Position numbers and translations under genes: made by a program. DNA of 64,000 nt from Sphingobium sp. WTD-1 (GTDB lineage Bacteria; Pseudomonadota; Alphaproteobacteria; Sphingomonadales; Sphingomonadaceae): NCBI RefSeq assembly GCF_030128825.1, contig NZ_CP119127.1, positions 3,224,001 to 3,288,000 on the forward strand. Reading direction: 5' to 3'. Below, one piece after another: positions 1 to 7,955 of this stretch (position 1 is the first letter of the stretch; every line of letters starts with the position of its first letter). The notes under the pieces are model-generated. The model was not told where the DNA came from, searched no databases, and saw only the letters and a list, made by a program, of their open reading frames with translations.

Positions 1-686
1 TTGATCCGCCGGGCATAGGGCGATGGCTGATGCGCGAGCGGCGTCATCCCGGGCAGCCAGGCCGGCGGCGGCGCGACATCGAAAGCGGCACCGATTTCTT
101 GTCCGGTCAGCAATTCGCTGATCGTCCAGCTCTTCTCCCGATCATCCTGTTCCTGGCTCAGCATGAAGCCGGGGCGGACATAATCGGTGGCGCGCACTTC
201 CTCGCCCACCTTGACCCGCCAGTAGAATTCGCCCGCCACCCGCGTCACCCGCGCGGTGCTGCCGCTGTAGAAGGGGCTGAAGCGGCGGCGGCCGACGATC
301 AGGTCGCCACCGTCGCGCTGCGGCGTAGCGGTCAGCATGGTGCCAAGGCTCCAATGACCGTTCTGCGCGATCAGCCAGCGATAGCCGGCATATGGGTTGA
401 ACAGCAGATATTCGTCCCAGGCCGCCCAGCCATCGGTCCGTTGCAGCCAGCCGATCGCTTCCCACTCCACTCCGCGCAGCGTACCGCGCGTGCCGAGCGG
501 AATGGCGAGCGATGCCTGCACCTCATGATAGCGGGTGATGATCCGCGCATCGGGATTGGTCGCATCGATCAGCGTGCCGCAATATTCGCAGGCGAGCGTC
601 ACCGTATAGCCGGCCGCGCGCATGGCGATCGTCCCGCCGCAGGCCGGGCAGGACAGGGTGCGGACGCTGCTGTCGTCAGGCGACAT
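1..686 (-). CDS. DUF4178 zinc-ribbon protein, partial (C-terminus beyond left edge)
   Basis: Open from the ATG at 686 to the window edge (228 codons), with no stop inside the window. The N-terminus carries two CxxC pairs (C13/C16 and C33/C36) of a zinc ribbon. A beta-rich stretch follows with the DUF4178 pattern: LGTRGTLRGVEWEAIGW, then W-x-x-W-DEYLLFN, then YRWLI. The start overlaps the stop of the upstream DUF4178 gene by 11 bases, so it is probably translationally coupled and is the third gene of a leftward operon with an SPFH protein. The biochemical role of DUF4178 is not established; family members are often found beside membrane-stress, DUF350 or polyamine-synthesis genes. The domain call is fairly firm and the function unknown. 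Confidence 0.75.
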   Translation of the reverse strand, partial: MSPDDSSVRTLSCPACGGTIAMRAAGYTVTLACEYCGTLIDATNPDARIITRYHEVQASLAIPLGTRGTLRGVEWEAIGWLQRTDGWAAWDEYLLFNPYAGYRWLIAQNGHWSLGTMLTATPQRDGGDLIVGRRRFSPFYSGSTARVTRVAGEFYWRVKVGEEVRATDYVRPGFMLSQEQDDREKSWTISELLTGQEIGAAFDVAPPPAWLPGMTPLAHQPSPYARRI

Positions 687-1347
687 GCGGGTGCAAGCTC
701 CAGCCCGGCAGGGACCGCAGGTTGCGCGGTTGCAGCGACGCCAGCGTCACATGATGGCCGACATAGAGGGACGGGCCGTGCCGATCCTTCTGGAAGGACG
801 CGCAGCGCCCGTCGCGGTTGCGGAAATCGACGCTCAACGCTTCCCAGCCGGCCGGCGCGGTGAAGGGCAGTTCGCCCTCGCAACCAATGCAGCGCACGGT
901 GCGGATATCGGTGATCTCATAGCTGTGCCCGGCAATATTGCCGCTCTCGCCCGGCATGACCGGCGCGTCGTTCATCAGGCGGCGGATCATCTGCGCCAGC
1001 GATCCTGCCAGTTCCACCTCGCGCAGCGCCATGAACTGGCCCATCGCCTCGCCCAGCCAAGCATGGCTGCCATCGGCCAGCAGCATCAGCCATTCGTTCC
1101 AGGCGCCATCGTCCCAGGCCCAGCGGACCCGGCCGATGATAGAAAAGGACTGGTCGAAGCACTGCCCTTCGGTGCCGATCTGGACGGGGCTGATGTCGAA
1201 CGGCAGGACCGCCGCCTCCCCCATCGCTTGGGCGCTCTGGCTGTAGCGAACCACCAGCGCGCGACAATAGTCGCACACCCGGACGGGCAGAGCCGGCGAG
1301 CGGAAGACAACCTCCGCGCCGCAAGTGGGACAGGCAAGGGATTGCAT
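676..1347 (-). CDS. DUF4178 zinc-ribbon protein
   Basis: A 223-residue protein. The N-terminal zinc ribbon has C6/C9 and C25/C28 (CPTCG and CDYC). The DUF4178 core follows from about residue 50: IGTEGQCFDQSFSIIGRVRW, then W-NEWLMLLADG, then AWLGEA. A second CxxC pair lies near residue 155 (RCIGCEG). It starts only 7 bases after the SPFH gene stops and overlaps the next DUF4178 gene by 11 bases, so the three form one transcription unit. The paralogue downstream has the same architecture but a diverged sequence, consistent with a heteromeric pair from an old tandem duplication. No signal peptide or membrane segment is visible. The function is unknown. Confidence 0.8.
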   Translation of the reverse strand: MQSLACPTCGAEVVFRSPALPVRVCDYCRALVVRYSQSAQAMGEAAVLPFDISPVQIGTEGQCFDQSFSIIGRVRWAWDDGAWNEWLMLLADGSHAWLGEAMGQFMALREVELAGSLAQMIRRLMNDAPVMPGESGNIAGHSYEITDIRTVRCIGCEGELPFTAPAGWEALSVDFRNRDGRCASFQKDRHGPSLYVGHHVTLASLQPRNLRSLPGWSLHPHVA

Positions 1348-1354
1348 CGACGGC

Positions 1355-2344
1355 TTAGCGGATGCGGCCCAGCAGTTCCGCCTTCTTGCTGTCGAACTCG
1401 GCCTGGGTGAGCGAGCCCATTTCCAGCAACTTGTGCAGCCTTTCGATCAGGGCGAAGGGATCTTCGGAAGGTGCCGCCGGGGCGCTGGCCGCGCCGCCCA
1501 GCGCCCCGGCCATGGCCTGGCCAATGGCAAGGCCGGCCGTTGCGCCCGCGCCGACGCCGGCGACACCGCCGGACTGCGCCGCGGCAGTCTCGATCGCCTC
1601 GGCCGCCTGGAACCTGGCATAGCGGTCGAGATCGCCCAGCACCCGCATCGAACTGGCCTTGTCGAGATGCTTCTGCACCTCTTCGGGAAGGGACAGGCTT
1701 TCGACGAAGAAGCTTTCGACCGACAGGCCCCATTGCGCGAAGGCGGGCGCGACCGCGGCCTTGAGCGCATCGGACAGGGCACTCTGGCTGGCGGCAAGGT
1801 CGAGGAAGGCGGTGCCGCCGCCCGCCACGCCGGTTGCCAGCGCAGTCTGGATCGCCGCACGGAGCTGCGGCTCGACATCCGCTACCTTCACTTCGCCCAG
1901 CGTCCCCATGATCCGCGAGGCGAAGGGCGCGATTTCCTTGATACGGAAGCTGTAGCGGCCGAAGGCCCGGACGCGCAGCGGCCCCAGTTCGGGGTCGCGC
2001 AGCGTCACCGGCTGCGCCGTCCCCCATTTGAGGCCGATCTGCTCCTTTTCAGAGAAGAAATGGACATCGGACTTGAAGGGCGACTTGAACCCTTTGTCCC
2101 AGTTCATGATCGCCGTCAGCAGCGGCAGGGTCGACGTGTCGAGCGTGTAGAGGCCGGGGCCGAACATGTCGGCGATGCGGCCTTCGTTGAAGAAGGCAGC
2201 GATCTGCCCCTCTCGCACCGTCAGTTGCGCGCCATTCTGGATTTCCCGATCGGCCAGCGGCACCCGCCAGCCAAGCTGGCCCGGTTCCTCCACCCAGTCG
2301 ATGACATCCACGAATTGCTTCGACAGAAAATCCAATATTCCCAT
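1355..2344 (-). CDS. SPFH-domain protein with C-terminal SHOCT motif (YdjI-like)
   Basis: A 329-residue protein. An SPFH/band-7-like domain occupies roughly residues 20-240; it opens with MGILDFLSKQFVDVIDW and includes VHFFSEKEQIGLKWGT. A Gly/Ala-rich linker follows (about 255-285), then a SHOCT-type helix pair at the end (LLEMGSLTQAEFDSKKAEL). The start at 2344 is chosen over the longer open frame because AGGGGA lies at ribosome-binding distance and the family begins MGxxDF. It resembles Bacillus YdjI and so-called virion-core-like SPFH proteins, which act with zinc-ribbon partners and PspA at damaged membranes. Here it leads an operon with two zinc-ribbon DUF4178 proteins. A role in membrane-associated stress is inference from that parallel. 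Confidence 0.8.
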   Translation of the reverse strand: MGILDFLSKQFVDVIDWVEEPGQLGWRVPLADREIQNGAQLTVREGQIAAFFNEGRIADMFGPGLYTLDTSTLPLLTAIMNWDKGFKSPFKSDVHFFSEKEQIGLKWGTAQPVTLRDPELGPLRVRAFGRYSFRIKEIAPFASRIMGTLGEVKVADVEPQLRAAIQTALATGVAGGGTAFLDLAASQSALSDALKAAVAPAFAQWGLSVESFFVESLSLPEEVQKHLDKASSMRVLGDLDRYARFQAAEAIETAAAQSGGVAGVGAGATAGLAIGQAMAGALGGAASAPAAPSEDPFALIERLHKLLEMGSLTQAEFDSKKAELLGRIR

Positions 2345-2513
2345 GACAATCCCCTGCACCAGCCGACAGTGTAGATGTCTGGTGTAACGGGACAAGAGGA
2401 ATTGCAGAATCCCATCGCCGGCCAGCAATTAATCATCCCCCCATGAGATCGGCCCGGACCGGCCCATATGGGTCACGCAATGCCGACTTGATCGTCGGGT
2501 TCATCCGCTCGTC

Positions 2514-4625
2514 TCAGAACGTCCCCTTGACCATATAGGTGAAGGTCGGCCCGATCAGGCGGTCGCGGCTTTCCGTCGACAGGATCGGCGACGCCCCCCG
2601 CACGCCTTCATAGATGGTGCGTTCCCGGCGCGAACGGGCGTTCAGCACATTGCCGACCGTGAAGCGCATGGTAAGCCCCATCACATTCTTGTTCTCGATA
2701 AAGGCCGAGGCGAAGACCGGTCCCTCCCAGATACGGTCGACCTGATTACGGCGATAGCCCGCCTGCTGATGCATATAGGATGCGGACACGCCCGTCGCCC
2801 AACTGGTCGCCGGCACGTCATAGCGGAAATCGCCTTCAAATTCCCAATCGACGAACTCGCTCCAGTTGCGCGTCTGCCCGGTGAAGGGATCTTTCAGCCC
2901 CGACGTCTGGTAGACGATCGTGGTGTCGAGCCGCGCCCCCTTCCAGCCGATCGGATCGAGGTTGAGCGTATTGGTCGACACGATCGCCCAGGCCCATGCC
3001 TTGTCGATATTACCCACCGCTTCGCCGGTCGCGCCGACCGGGATGATGTCGACCCGGTCCTGCACATCGCGATAGATGAACTCCAGTTTGGTCGATCCCC
3101 ATCGGCCCAGCCGCTTGTTCATCTCTGCGGTCCATGACCAATCCTGCTGCGGCCGCAGGTCGGCATTGCTGGCATTCTGGTTATTGTCGTCGAGGAAGGC
3201 GCGTGCCAGAAAATCATAGAAATCGAGCTGCAGCACGCGCCGTTCCAACTTGGCCGACAGATCAAAGCTTTTGGTCGGCTTCCATGCCAGGGAGATCGAC
3301 CCCTTGGGTCGGTCGAACACGCGGGTGATCCCGGCCGGGCCGGTCTGGGCGATCCGGGAATGTTCGGCGCCCAGCGCGACCTGCACCGACAGCGACTTGG
3401 CCAGCGGGCGACCGAAGCTCAATATGGCTTCATAACGATCTTCCTTCACTCCGCCGCTCGCCTCGGGGAAGGGCTGCGACGTGAAGCCGCCCTCGATCGG
3501 ATCGAACGTGCCGAGCGAGGCGATATTGTCGAGCGAATTATAGGCCGCCTCCGCCGCCAGTTGCCAGTCGCCGCCCAGCATCTTCCAGCTATATTCGCCG
3601 CGCGCGATCGTCTCGTCCAACGTGCCGACCTGCGCGTAGCGATCGCCGCTCGCGGCGCGGCCATCCAGCGGCGTGTCGATCACTTCCGAGGAATAGGGTT
3701 CATGGCTGCGCCGTTCGAGGCCGATCAGCTTGAGGCGGCCGGGTCCGGCGGCAAATTCGAAATCGCCGCTGAACTGATAATTCCAGCTGTCATTATCCTC
3801 ACTGATCCAGCGCAGACGGTCGAGATAGACCGGCGAACCGGTCCGTTCGCTGCGTTCCCGGTAATGATGCCAGATCTGCTGATAGCTCGCGCCGAAATGG
3901 GCGACCGAACTGCCCGGCCCGTCCCAGGTGAACTGCCCCGAAAACTTCGGCGCATCATGGTTCGACGTCCACACATCGTCGCGCTGCTCGATCGCATCGC
4001 CGTTGCGCCCGCGGATCACCGTCTGGCCACCGGCGGCGCTGCGCCGCGCCTCGTCATTGTTGAGCGCCACCTCATATTGCAGCGCCCCCGTGCTGCCGCT
4101 GACCGAGACATTGCCCCGCGTATAAAGTTCATCGGCAAAATGCGCCCGCATCACCGGCCGCCACTCGAACTGGCCCGACGTGCGGCCGGCCTTGTAGGTC
4201 AGATTGGCCACCTGGCCGCTCAGCCCCGGTATATCCAGGCTGGCACCATCGACAATCTCGATGCGCTCGACATTGGCGGCCGGAATACGGGTGAGCTGGG
4301 TTTCCAGATCGTCCGACTTGTTGGATGGGCGCGCGCCGTTGAACAGCACATTGCTGGTCGCCTGGCCCAGGCCGCGCCGTTCCTGGCTCTCCTTGATCGC
4401 AAAGCCCGGTACCCGCAACAACATGTCCCAGGCATTGCGCGGCGCAAAGCGCTGAAAATCGGCCGGCGTATAGACGGCGCGTTCAGCCGGTCGGTTGGCG
4501 GCCGGATTTTCGACGATGGTCGGCTGCGTTTCGTCGCCGGGCGCGGTCACATCCTGCGCGCGCACTGCTGATGAAGCCAGCGCCGCCCCAATGGCGACGG
4601 CCGTTGCATGAATTTTGATCTGCAT
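2514..4625 (-). CDS. TonB-dependent outer-membrane receptor
   Basis: A 703-residue protein. A signal peptide ends near VRAQD, followed by a plug domain (AWDMLLRVPGFAIKES, then VERIEIVDGASLDIPG) and a long beta-barrel rich in alternating aromatic residues. It ends in Phe (MVKGTF), the usual outer-membrane protein C-terminus recognised by the BAM complex. No N-terminal secretin/STN domain is seen, so FecR-type signalling is unlikely. AAGAGGGGA precedes the ATG. It would import a ligand using TonB/ExbBD energy. No ligand-specific neighbour is present, so the substrate cannot be assigned; it resembles the plug/barrel receptors with a weakly conserved barrel that are abundant in sphingomonads. It stands alone in its transcription unit. 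Confidence 0.85.
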   Translation of the reverse strand: MQIKIHATAVAIGAALASSAVRAQDVTAPGDETQPTIVENPAANRPAERAVYTPADFQRFAPRNAWDMLLRVPGFAIKESQERRGLGQATSNVLFNGARPSNKSDDLETQLTRIPAANVERIEIVDGASLDIPGLSGQVANLTYKAGRTSGQFEWRPVMRAHFADELYTRGNVSVSGSTGALQYEVALNNDEARRSAAGGQTVIRGRNGDAIEQRDDVWTSNHDAPKFSGQFTWDGPGSSVAHFGASYQQIWHHYRERSERTGSPVYLDRLRWISEDNDSWNYQFSGDFEFAAGPGRLKLIGLERRSHEPYSSEVIDTPLDGRAASGDRYAQVGTLDETIARGEYSWKMLGGDWQLAAEAAYNSLDNIASLGTFDPIEGGFTSQPFPEASGGVKEDRYEAILSFGRPLAKSLSVQVALGAEHSRIAQTGPAGITRVFDRPKGSISLAWKPTKSFDLSAKLERRVLQLDFYDFLARAFLDDNNQNASNADLRPQQDWSWTAEMNKRLGRWGSTKLEFIYRDVQDRVDIIPVGATGEAVGNIDKAWAWAIVSTNTLNLDPIGWKGARLDTTIVYQTSGLKDPFTGQTRNWSEFVDWEFEGDFRYDVPATSWATGVSASYMHQQAGYRRNQVDRIWEGPVFASAFIENKNVMGLTMRFTVGNVLNARSRRERTIYEGVRGASPILSTESRDRLIGPTFTYMVKGTF

Positions 4626-5180
4626 TCCCCTCTTCGCGCCGCTGCCTTATGCCGACAGCCGCACGCTCCCCCTGATGTGCCTGTGCGAACCGAACAGCCG
4701 CTCCTGTCTGGAGCCAGGCCGGGTACGACGCTCCCGCTGCTGGCCACATTTTCGGCCCATCGCACCCGTTGATCGACGAACAACATTGCGACGACGACAA
4801 ATGTAGTTGAAGCACCACTTGCAGGAGCCCCCCCCCGTTAGGCTCAGGCTCCGCAGCACCCTTGCACCATTAGGCATGGTGCCGACCATCGGACGATCCG
4901 TTCACCTGCCCTGGTCGCAGCTCTGCGCTCCATCGACTCCAGACATCCCCGATAGCGATGGCCTGTAAGGAATTCGACGAGGACGGCCAAGATGCGGGCA
5001 TCAATCTCGGCATGACAAAGCGCCTGCCGGCCGGGCCGCTTCCAAGCGGCGGGTGGCGCGATTCGCGAAACGGCGAATGTTCGCGAGATCGCTATACTGG
5101 GATTGCACAAACGATCTGCGCGACATGCCGTACGTTTGCGTCTTGTTCTGCTGAAAACTCCAAGACCGATTTTCGGCTGG
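4626..5180. other. Gene-free intergenic stretch
   Basis: About 550 bases between the TonB receptor start and the tRNA-Val region. Short open frames exist on both strands, but none has a good ribosome-binding site, a recognisable protein or coding-like composition. A run of nine C residues lies near 4828-4836. A small GC-rich dyad (GCGATTCGCGA / TTCGCGAGATCGC) sits near 5055-5090. The receptor promoter must lie in the left part, but no convincing -35/-10 pair is seen. Confidence 0.5.
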
Positions 5181-5212
5181 CCATTAACTCTTTGAAAGAC
5201 AAGAGTTAATGG
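5181..5212 (-). other. Perfect 12-bp stem-loop overlapping the tRNA-Val 3' CCA
   Basis: CCATTAACTCTT at 5181-5192 and its exact complement AAGAGTTAATGG at 5201-5212 are separated by 8 bases. On the minus strand the left arm begins with the encoded CCA of tRNA-Val, so the hairpin forms from the tRNA end and its trailer. No U-tract follows, so it is not a classical intrinsic terminator. It may direct 3' processing or protect the precursor. Confidence 0.6.
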
Positions 5213-5284
5213 TGGGCGCGACAGGGATTGAACCTGTGACCCCACCCGTGTGAAGGGTGTGCTCTACCGCTGAGCTACGCGCCC
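5210..5284 (-). tRNA. tRNA-Val (anticodon CAC)
   Basis: The cloverleaf reads on the minus strand. Acceptor GGGCGCG (5284-5278) pairs with CGCGCCC (5220-5214), followed by discriminator A and encoded CCA. The D-arm is GCTCAGCGGTAGAGC. The anticodon stem CACCC/GGGTG closes a seven-base loop TTCACAC, giving anticodon CAC for GUG codons. The T-arm is CAGGTTCAATCCCTG. All stems pair fully. Confidence 0.95.
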
Positions 5285-5426
5285 CCTATAAGGAGGAGGC
5301 GGCCTTTCGCATCCGATGTCTGACCTGTCAAGCGCTGCCTTACAGCTTTTGGGAAATTATCGCTGTCCAGCGCGTTCGGTCGCATTATACAGGCTCGACA
5401 AACATAGATCAGAAAGTGCATCATCC

Positions 5427-5555
5427 ATGCGTCAGACCGTCGCTCTCGTCCTTGCCTCCATGCTCCTGTCCGCGCTCGCCGCCTGCAATACGGTGCAGGG
5501 CGTCGGCCGTGACATCGAATCGGTCGGCACCGCCGGCAAGGAAGTCATCCACTGA
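5427..5555 (+). CDS. Entericidin-like small lipoprotein
   Basis: A 42-residue protein: a hydrophobic signal peptide ending in a lipobox (LSALAAC, lipidated Cys at residue 20), then a short tail NTVQGVGRDIESVGTAGKEV with the NTxxGxGxDI signature of the entericidin A/B family. It would be lipidated by Lgt, processed by LspA and anchored in a membrane. Entericidins were described in E. coli as an antidote/toxin lipoprotein pair; single copies in alphaproteobacteria have no proven role. The start at 5427 is preferred over an upstream in-frame ATG because the signal peptide begins there. Monocistronic. Confidence 0.88.
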   Translation: MRQTVALVLASMLLSALAACNTVQGVGRDIESVGTAGKEVIH

Positions 5556-5567
5556 CAGACGGGCGTG

Positions 5568-5586
5568 GGGCGGCGTCCTGCCGCCC
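5568..5586. terminator. GC-rich hairpin between convergent genes
   Basis: GGGCGGC (5568-5574) and GCCGCCC (5580-5586) pair around a 5-base loop, just after the entericidin stop and before the stop of the convergent small gene. There is no clear U-tract, so termination is probable rather than certain. Confidence 0.5.
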
Positions 5587-5590
5587 TGCG

Positions 5591-5776
5591 TCATTGCAGG
5601 ATGCGCGGAAAGGCCAATGCCTTGCGCAAACGGACGCCATCGCAATCCGGTTCGCCGCATTCGCATGCTTCGATCGCATAGCGTACGCCGCACATCACCA
5701 GCACATCCTGATCGAACGAATAATTGGAAATACCCGCGCGCTCGACCTTTTCTTGTGCTCTGGCCTTGAGTGTCAT
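5591..5776 (-). CDS. Small acidic/basic hypothetical protein with Cys cluster
   Basis: A 61-residue protein starting MTLKARAQEKV. A CxCxxxxC cluster (ACECGEPDC) sits near residues 38-44. There is no membrane segment or signal peptide. GGAGGGAAG precedes the ATG at 5776, which is why the longer frame to 5821 is not used. It is divergent from hslV with a shared 183-base promoter region. The three Cys could bind a metal, but four ligands would be expected for a stable zinc site. No family is recognised. The gene looks real by ribosome-binding site, composition and isolation between terminators. Confidence 0.6.
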   Translation of the reverse strand: MTLKARAQEKVERAGISNYSFDQDVLVMCGVRYAIEACECGEPDCDGVRLRKALAFPRILQ

Positions 5777-5805
5777 GGGCAACTTCCCTCCATTTGGGAC
5801 AATCG

Positions 5806-5816
5806 ACAATGATTGT
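5806..5816. promoter_or_regulatory. Small palindrome in hslV / small-ORF divergent region
   Basis: ACAAT-G-ATTGT forms an 11-base dyad in the AT-richer part of the shared promoter region. It could be an operator for either gene. No heat-shock (RpoH) -35/-10 pair was recognised for hslV. Confidence 0.3.
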
Positions 5817-5959
5817 TGCAATGCACAATGTCAATTGATCGGCATTGGTTCCTTAACCGATAGTCAGAAATCGTCCCGCAAATCGCACGTTTCGACGGCA
5901 TGCCCGTGTTTCTGCATAGACGCTTGCAGCGCTTGATTGCCGCTCCCATATGCGCGGTC

Positions 5960-6526
5960 ATGAATGACCATAACCGCTCGTCCATGCCGGTCTGGCATGG
6001 CACCACCATCATGTCGGTCCGCAAGAATGGAAAGGTCGTCGTCGCCGGCGATGGCCAGGTTTCCATGGGCCAGACCGTGATGAAGCCCAATGCGCGCAAG
6101 GTGCGCCGCCTGCATGACGGCAGCGTGATCGGCGGTTTCGCCGGCGCGACCGCCGACGCCTTCACCTTGTTCGAGCGGCTCGAAGCCAAGCTGGAGCGCC
6201 ATAATGGCCAGTTGATGCGCGCCGCCGTCGAGCTCGCCAAGGACTGGCGCACCGACAAATATCTGCGCAACCTGGAAGCGATGATGATCGTCGCGGACAA
6301 GGACGTGACCCTGATCCTGACCGGCAATGGCGACGTGCTGGAGCCTCTTGGCGGTGTCGCCGCGATTGGTTCGGGCGGCAATTTCGCCCTCGCCGCCGCC
6401 CGCGCGCTGGTGGAATATGAGGAGGATGCCGAAACCCTCGCCCGCAAGGCGATGGCCGTGGCGGCGGACATCTGCGTCTACACCAATGACCAGCTCACCA
6501 TCGAAACGCTCGACAGCGCAGCCTGA
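5960..6526 (+). CDS. hslV: ATP-dependent protease subunit HslV
   Basis: A threonine peptidase of the proteasome-beta fold and proteolytic core of the HslUV (ClpQY) complex in the cytoplasm. The mature N-terminus is the Thr in [21 protein letters not shown]; the preceding residues are a propeptide removed on maturation. The conserved [13 protein letters not shown] and [12 protein letters not shown] segments are present. Length is 188 residues from the ATG at 5960. A second ATG at 5984 (MPVWHGTT) would give 180; neither has a strong ribosome-binding site, so the start is uncertain by eight residues. hslU follows after 17 bases, so the two subunits are co-expressed. Confidence 0.96.
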   Translation: MNDHNRSSMPVWHGTTIMSVRKNGKVVVAGDGQVSMGQTVMKPNARKVRRLHDGSVIGGFAGATADAFTLFERLEAKLERHNGQLMRAAVELAKDWRTDKYLRNLEAMMIVADKDVTLILTGNGDVLEPLGGVAAIGSGGNFALAAARALVEYEEDAETLARKAMAVAADICVYTNDQLTIETLDSAA

Positions 6527-6543
6527 GATTTCAAGAAAAGACC

Positions 6544-7845
6544 ATGAACGACAATTTGACCCCCAAAGCCATCGTCGCCGCGCTCGACGCGCATATCATC
6601 GGCCAGCATGATGCCAAGCGCGCCGTCGCCGTCGCGCTGCGCAACCGCTGGCGCCGCCAGCACCTGCCCGCCGACCTGCGCGACGAGGTGACGCCCAAGA
6701 ATATCCTGATGATCGGGCCGACGGGCTGCGGCAAGACCGAGATCAGCCGCCGCTTGGCGAAGCTGGCCGACGCACCCTTCGTCAAGGTCGAGGCCACCAA
6801 GTTTACCGAGGTCGGCTATGTCGGCCGCGATGTCGAGCAGATCGTCCGCGACCTGGTCGAGGAAGCGGTGCGCCTGGAAAAGGACCGTCGCCGCGAAGCC
6901 GTGCGGGAAGCCGCGTCGGAAGCCGCCATGGCCCGCCTGCTCGACGCGCTGACTGGCAAGGATGCGAGCGAGGCCACCCGCCTCTCCTTCCGCCAGAAGA
7001 TCGAGGGCAACCAGATGAACGAGGTCGAGGTCGAGGTGGAAGTCGCCGACACCCCGTCGATGCCGATGGAAATTCCCGGCATGGGCGGCCAGGTCGGCAT
7101 GATCAACCTCAGCGACATGATGTCCAAGGCCTTTGGTCAGCAGCAGAAGAAGCGCCGCAAGATGCGCGTCGCCGACGCCTGGGACAAGCTGGTCGAGGAA
7201 GAGCAGGACAAGCGCCTCGATCAGGATGATGTCGCCCGCGTCGCCATCACCAGCGCCGAGCAGAATGGCATCGTCTTCCTCGACGAGATCGACAAGATCG
7301 CCGTCAGCGACGTGCGCGGCGGCTCGGTCAGCCGTGAAGGCGTTCAGCGCGACCTGCTGCCGCTGATCGAGGGCACGACCGTCTCGACCAAATATGGCCC
7401 GCTCAAGACCGACCATATCCTCTTCATCGCTTCGGGCGCCTTCCATGTGGCCAAGCCCAGCGACCTGCTGCCCGAGCTTCAGGGCCGCCTGCCGATCCGT
7501 GTGGAGCTGAAGGCGCTGACGGAAGAGGATTTCGTCGCGATCCTGTCCGACACCAAGGCCAGCCTTGTTGCGCAATATCGCGCGCTGCTGGCGACCGAGG
7601 AAGTGACGATCGACCTGACGCCCGAAGGCATCCGCGCCGTCGCCAAGATCGCCGCCGAGGTGAACAGCGAGGTCGAGAATATCGGTGCCCGTCGCCTGCA
7701 GACGGTCATGGAAAAGCTGTTGGAGGATGTGAGCTTCGAGGCGGAGGACCGCCGCGGCGAAACGCTGGTGATCGATCAGGCCTATGTCGACAAGCAATTG
7801 TCGGCCGTCGCCCATGACACCGACCTCAGCAAATATGTGCTGTAA
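6544..7845 (+). CDS. hslU: ATP-dependent protease ATPase subunit HslU
   Basis: A 433-residue AAA+ unfoldase that feeds substrates to HslV. Walker A is GPTGCGKT at residues 58-65 and Walker B is IVFLDEIDK near 241-249. The I-domain (about 100-230) inserts between them with the usual charged repeats. The sensor/arginine-finger region follows, and the C-terminus ends DLSKYVL, the tail that docks into HslV and triggers its activity. Length and order are typical. It is separated from hslV by 17 bases and followed by a strong hairpin at 7867-7893. Confidence 0.98.
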   Translation: MNDNLTPKAIVAALDAHIIGQHDAKRAVAVALRNRWRRQHLPADLRDEVTPKNILMIGPTGCGKTEISRRLAKLADAPFVKVEATKFTEVGYVGRDVEQIVRDLVEEAVRLEKDRRREAVREAASEAAMARLLDALTGKDASEATRLSFRQKIEGNQMNEVEVEVEVADTPSMPMEIPGMGGQVGMINLSDMMSKAFGQQQKKRRKMRVADAWDKLVEEEQDKRLDQDDVARVAITSAEQNGIVFLDEIDKIAVSDVRGGSVSREGVQRDLLPLIEGTTVSTKYGPLKTDHILFIASGAFHVAKPSDLLPELQGRLPIRVELKALTEEDFVAILSDTKASLVAQYRALLATEEVTIDLTPEGIRAVAKIAAEVNSEVENIGARRLQTVMEKLLEDVSFEAEDRRGETLVIDQAYVDKQLSAVAHDTDLSKYVL

Positions 7846-7866
7846 CTGAGCGCATAGCTTAAATTC

Positions 7867-7893
7867 GGGCCGGCCATTGCTTTTGGCCGGCCC
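7867..7893 (+). terminator. Hairpin after hslU
   Basis: Perfect 9-bp stem GGGCCGGCC / GGCCGGCCC around ATTGCTTTT, 21 bases after the hslU stop. Only a weak T-rich tail follows. It is the probable end of the hslVU transcript. Confidence 0.6.
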
Positions 7894-7955
7894 GCAATCT
7901 TCCCCCCTGCCCGCCATCATGTCAGCCTCCGCCATGCGATTCGCAGGGAGGGAAT

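Noticed and set aside
599..1347. Possible frameshift splitting one DUF4178 gene into two
   Set aside because: The second frame begins with its own ATG at 686, has its own zinc ribbon and a full DUF4178 domain, so there are two complete overlapping genes.
5181..5212. Intrinsic terminator of tRNA-Val
   Set aside because: The stem is perfect but is not followed by a U-tract on the minus strand.
5181..5284. tRNA-Val as an attachment site of an integrated element
   Set aside because: No integrase, no duplicated tRNA 3' end and no element-like genes follow. The hairpin arms are complementary, not direct repeats.
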